A stretch of DNA of 64,000 nt from Bradyrhizobium sp. URHD0069 (GTDB lineage Bacteria; Pseudomonadota; Alphaproteobacteria; Rhizobiales; Xanthobacteraceae). Below are positions 61,846-64,000 of this stretch, in pieces. Location: assembly GCF_000701345.1 (NCBI RefSeq), contig NZ_JNIJ01000009.1, forward strand, positions 1 to 64,000. Direction: 5' to 3'. A program made the translations under genes and the position numbers. A model generated the notes under the pieces. That model did no database searches. It had not been told where the DNA came from and saw nothing but the letters and a program-made list of their open reading frames with translations. The number at the start of each line of letters is the position of its first letter. The first letter of the stretch is position 1.

Positions 61846-62562
61846 ATGTCCTCTGAGATTCCGGCCAACCCTTTGGCGCTCGCGGTCCTCGCACTGTGCT
61901 TTGAGCGGCCAATGCATCCCTACGAGATGGCGGCAACGCTCAAGCGTCGACACAAGCATGAGAGTATCAAGCTGCGTTACGGCACGCTCTACACCGTGAT
62001 CGAAATGCTGACTTCGCGCGGTTTGATCCGGTCGAAGGAGACGTCGCGCGGTGGCAAAAGACCTGAGCGCACGGTTTATGCTCTGGCGCCAGCCGGCCGC
62101 GATTTGCTCCGCAACTGGATGCGGCACCTTTTGGCGGAACCGGCAAAAGAGTTTCCTCAATTCGAGGCCGCGCTGTGTCTTCTGCCCGTGTTGCCGCCGG
62201 ATGAAGCTGTGGCGTTGCTGCGCGACCGCCATTCTCGACTGGCGGAAAAACTTAAGCAGATGCAAGCCGAGCTCAACGACATCCTCGCCATGACGTTTGC
62301 GGAAGTGGCCGGATCCGACGAAGAATTACCTGCGCCGCTATTAGGCCTGAAATTTCCGGCGATCCTCGTCGTCGAAAGCGAATATCGCCTGACGCTGCTG
62401 AAGGCAGAATTGGATTTTGTAACCGAACTGGTACGCCGCATCACGGAAGAAGGTTGGGGCCCAGCCCCTTTGTGGCGAGATATGCAAGCCAGCTGCGAGC
62501 GTGAATACCAGCGCGAGAATGCAGCCGCTGCGCGGGAAACCGCGTCCGCCGCGGACTCCTAG
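61846..62562 (+). CDS. PadR-family transcriptional regulator
   Basis: The 238-residue regulator has an N-terminal winged HTH (ALAVLALCFERPMHPYEMAA, RYGTLYTVIEMLTSRGLIRS, RTVYALAPAGRDLLRNWMRH, residues about 10-85) and a long helical C-terminal domain (about 95-220), including a coiled coil near LRDRHSRLAEKLKQMQAELN. PadR proteins of this size repress adjacent efflux pumps in response to toxic ligands. It is directly upstream (11 bp) of the periplasmic adaptor and ABC genes, so it is likely their local regulator. Confidence 0.92.
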   Translation: MSSEIPANPLALAVLALCFERPMHPYEMAATLKRRHKHESIKLRYGTLYTVIEMLTSRGLIRSKETSRGGKRPERTVYALAPAGRDLLRNWMRHLLAEPAKEFPQFEAALCLLPVLPPDEAVALLRDRHSRLAEKLKQMQAELNDILAMTFAEVAGSDEELPAPLLGLKFPAILVVESEYRLTLLKAELDFVTELVRRITEEGWGPAPLWRDMQASCEREYQRENAAAARETASAADS

Positions 62563-62573
62563 ATGGAAATCGG

Positions 62574-63647
62574 ATGATGACCGAAGACAAGAGCAAATTG
62601 CTACGATCGCTGACGATCGATCGCAGCGTGAGCGAGCCGGGGCGATCGAGCCGTCGCTGGTTGCCGATCTCGGTCGGCATTGCCGCCTGCGTCATCGTAG
62701 CATTTGCCGCCTTTGCGGTGTCCGAATTTTGGATGCAAGACCGTCCCAAAGAGACCGCATCCCAGCCCGCAGCACAGCCGCAGACGGCGCAGCCTCAGCA
62801 ACAGCAGGTCGCCACCAGCAGCAGGGATTCCGGTAATCTTGCGGCCTCCGGCTATGTGGTTGCGCGACGCAAAGCGACGGTTGCGGCCGAAATCACCGGC
62901 AAGGTTGTCGAGGTTTTCATCGACGAAGGCATGACGGTGACCGACGGGCAGATCGTCGCGCGGCTCGACAGCGTGCTTGCCGAAAAAGACTATGAACTGG
63001 CGCAATCGCGCGTCGAGGCGGCGGATGCCGCGATCGCCGCGATCACCGCTGACCTTCAGGACGCGACACGGATCATGTCGCGCGTGCAGACATTGTCGCA
63101 GAAGAATTTCGCGACCGAGGCCGATCTGACCAAAGCACAGGCGCGCGTCGGCGTGCTCACGGCGCAACTGCGCCAGGTGCAGTCGCAGTCCGAAACCGCG
63201 AAGATAGATGCAAAGCGCAGTGCGTCGGTACTCGACAAACATCAGATTCGCGCGCCATTTGCCGGCGTCGTCGTCGACCGTAGTGCACAGCCCGGTGAGA
63301 TGATTTCACCGATGTCGGTCGGCGGCTTCACCCGAACCGGTATCTGTACCATCGTCGACATGTATTCGATCGAGATCGAAGTCGACGTGAACGAAGCGTT
63401 CATCGGTCGTGTCGCCGCCGGCGGGGCCGTGAACGCGGTGCTTGACGCCTATCCGGACTGGACCATCCCCGCCTCGGTGATCGCGATCGTGCCGACCGCA
63501 AACCGCGAGAAGGCCACCGTGAAAGTCCGCATCCGCTTTGTGCAAAGGGATCCGCGCATTCTGCCCGATATGGCAGTGAAGGTGAATTTTCTGCGGGACA
63601 CCAAGGCTGGTGTCGCGCCGGCGATCGAAACCACTGCGGCAAACTAG
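62574..63647 (+). CDS. HlyD/MacA-type periplasmic adaptor protein of an efflux system
   Basis: The 357-residue protein has one N-terminal membrane helix (about 30-50, LPISVGIAACVIVAFAAFAV) and a Gln/Pro/Ala linker. A lipoyl half (AEITGKVVEVFIDEGMTVTD) and a coiled-coil hairpin (about 140-205) follow. The second lipoyl half is HQIRAPFAGVVVDRSAQPGE, then a beta-barrel to the C-terminus. It connects an inner-membrane MacB-type ABC exporter to the outer membrane. Two adjacent ATGs are possible starts. The ABC ATPase gene follows after 29 bp. Confidence 0.92.
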   Translation: MMTEDKSKLLRSLTIDRSVSEPGRSSRRWLPISVGIAACVIVAFAAFAVSEFWMQDRPKETASQPAAQPQTAQPQQQQVATSSRDSGNLAASGYVVARRKATVAAEITGKVVEVFIDEGMTVTDGQIVARLDSVLAEKDYELAQSRVEAADAAIAAITADLQDATRIMSRVQTLSQKNFATEADLTKAQARVGVLTAQLRQVQSQSETAKIDAKRSASVLDKHQIRAPFAGVVVDRSAQPGEMISPMSVGGFTRTGICTIVDMYSIEIEVDVNEAFIGRVAAGGAVNAVLDAYPDWTIPASVIAIVPTANREKATVKVRIRFVQRDPRILPDMAVKVNFLRDTKAGVAPAIETTAAN

Positions 63648-63676
63648 ATCCAGTTGAATTCCGAGAGGAGAGAAAA

Positions 63677-64000
63677 GTGACACCGGAACACCCGATGGTT
63701 CGCCTCACCGGCGTAAGCAAGCGCTTCACCAAAGGCAAGGAAACGATTTCGATCTTCGATCATCTCGATCTTGCGATTCCCCGTGGCGATTTCGTCGCGG
63801 TGATGGGTCCCTCCGGCTCGGGAAAGACGACACTGCTCAATCTGCTCGGCGGTATCGACCGCGTCGATCAGGGCGAGATTGCTGTCGCCGACCAGCGCAT
63901 CGATGGTCTGTCAGAAGGCGAACTAGCGGCCTGGCGTGCAGCTAACATCGGCTTCATATTCCAGTTCTACAACCTGATGCCGATGTTGACCGCGGCGCAG
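63677..64000 (+). CDS. ABC transporter ATP-binding protein, LolD/MacB type (partial)
   Basis: The gene starts at GTG after GAGAGGAG and runs off the right edge after 108 codons. VTPEHPMVRLTGVSKRFTKG leads to Walker A MGPSGSGKTTLLNLLGGIDR and the Q-loop region NIGFIFQFYNLMPMLTAAQ, typical of LolD/MacB-type ATPases. With the HlyD adaptor upstream, it should energise export of a drug, peptide or lipid. The permease is expected beyond the window. Confidence 0.93.
   Translation, partial: MTPEHPMVRLTGVSKRFTKGKETISIFDHLDLAIPRGDFVAVMGPSGSGKTTLLNLLGGIDRVDQGEIAVADQRIDGLSEGELAAWRAANIGFIFQFYNLMPMLTAAQ

Noticed and set aside
61693..62265. Long N-terminal extension of the ArsR regulator
   Set aside because: It runs antisense to the PadR gene; the ArsR family starts at the short MNNTTPRLDAAF form.

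Overview
The window is high-GC alphaproteobacterial DNA. Its gene set points to Bradyrhizobium or a close relative in the Nitrobacteraceae: Bug/tripartite tricarboxylate carriers, oxalyl-CoA decarboxylase with formyl-CoA transferase, a DUF1236 protein, C-P lyase with a DUF1045 phosphodiesterase, and dispersed intergenic repeats typical of that family. Genus is inferred from gene content; no 16S gene is present.

Region 1 (1-8.3 kb) is the right end of an integrative element read mostly on the minus strand. It holds a P4-type tyrosine integrase, an excisionase-like HTH protein, iteron-like arrays, a fused GHKL-ATPase/Toprim protein resembling type IIB topoisomerases (Topo VIII-like), a frameshifted replication-type protein, a CxxC protein and a hypothetical gene cut by the left edge. 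The element appears to abut the last codons of a response-regulator gene, leaving its histidine kinase apart from the rest of that gene.

Region 2 (8.3-16.8 kb) is core chromosome: histidine kinase and glnE in overlap, a convergent PAS histidine kinase, and a cation diffusion facilitator.

Region 3 (16.8-25.1 kb) is mostly debris of mobile DNA. It has a structured dispersed repeat, the 3-prime part of an initiator tRNA, fragments of TGT-like, SRAP and RarA-like genes, a CxxC pseudogene, and a 489-bp inverted copy of a segment of region 1. Within it stand an orphan Tat-type solute-binding protein and an L,D-transpeptidase.

Region 4 (25.1-40 kb) is an oxalate/carboxylate utilisation cluster: quinone-oxidoreductase-like protein, ketopantoate reductase-like protein, CBS protein, OxlT-like MFS carrier, TctABC, a 45-residue protein, frc, oxc, a GntR/FCD regulator and an NDP-forming acyl-CoA ligase. 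Five copies of a 17-bp operator (TGGYAT-N5-ATGCCA) lie upstream of these genes and probably bind the GntR protein.

Region 5 (40-47.2 kb) contains DUF1236, VanZ-like, a split TPP decarboxylase with a divergent 2-hydroxyacid dehydrogenase, alanine dehydrogenase with its divergent Lrp regulator, and small conserved proteins.

Region 6 (47.2-60.8 kb) is a complete phosphonate (C-P lyase) locus: phnCDEE, phnF, phnGHIJKLMN on one side and a divergent transferase-phnM-DUF1045 operon on the other, with PHO boxes and a large palindromic PhnF-type operator. Phosphonate is imported, coupled to ribose triphosphate, cleaved by PhnJ and recycled to PRPP.

Region 7 (60.8-64 kb) holds an ArsR/AHSA1 pair and a PadR-HlyD-ABC efflux operon that runs off the right edge.
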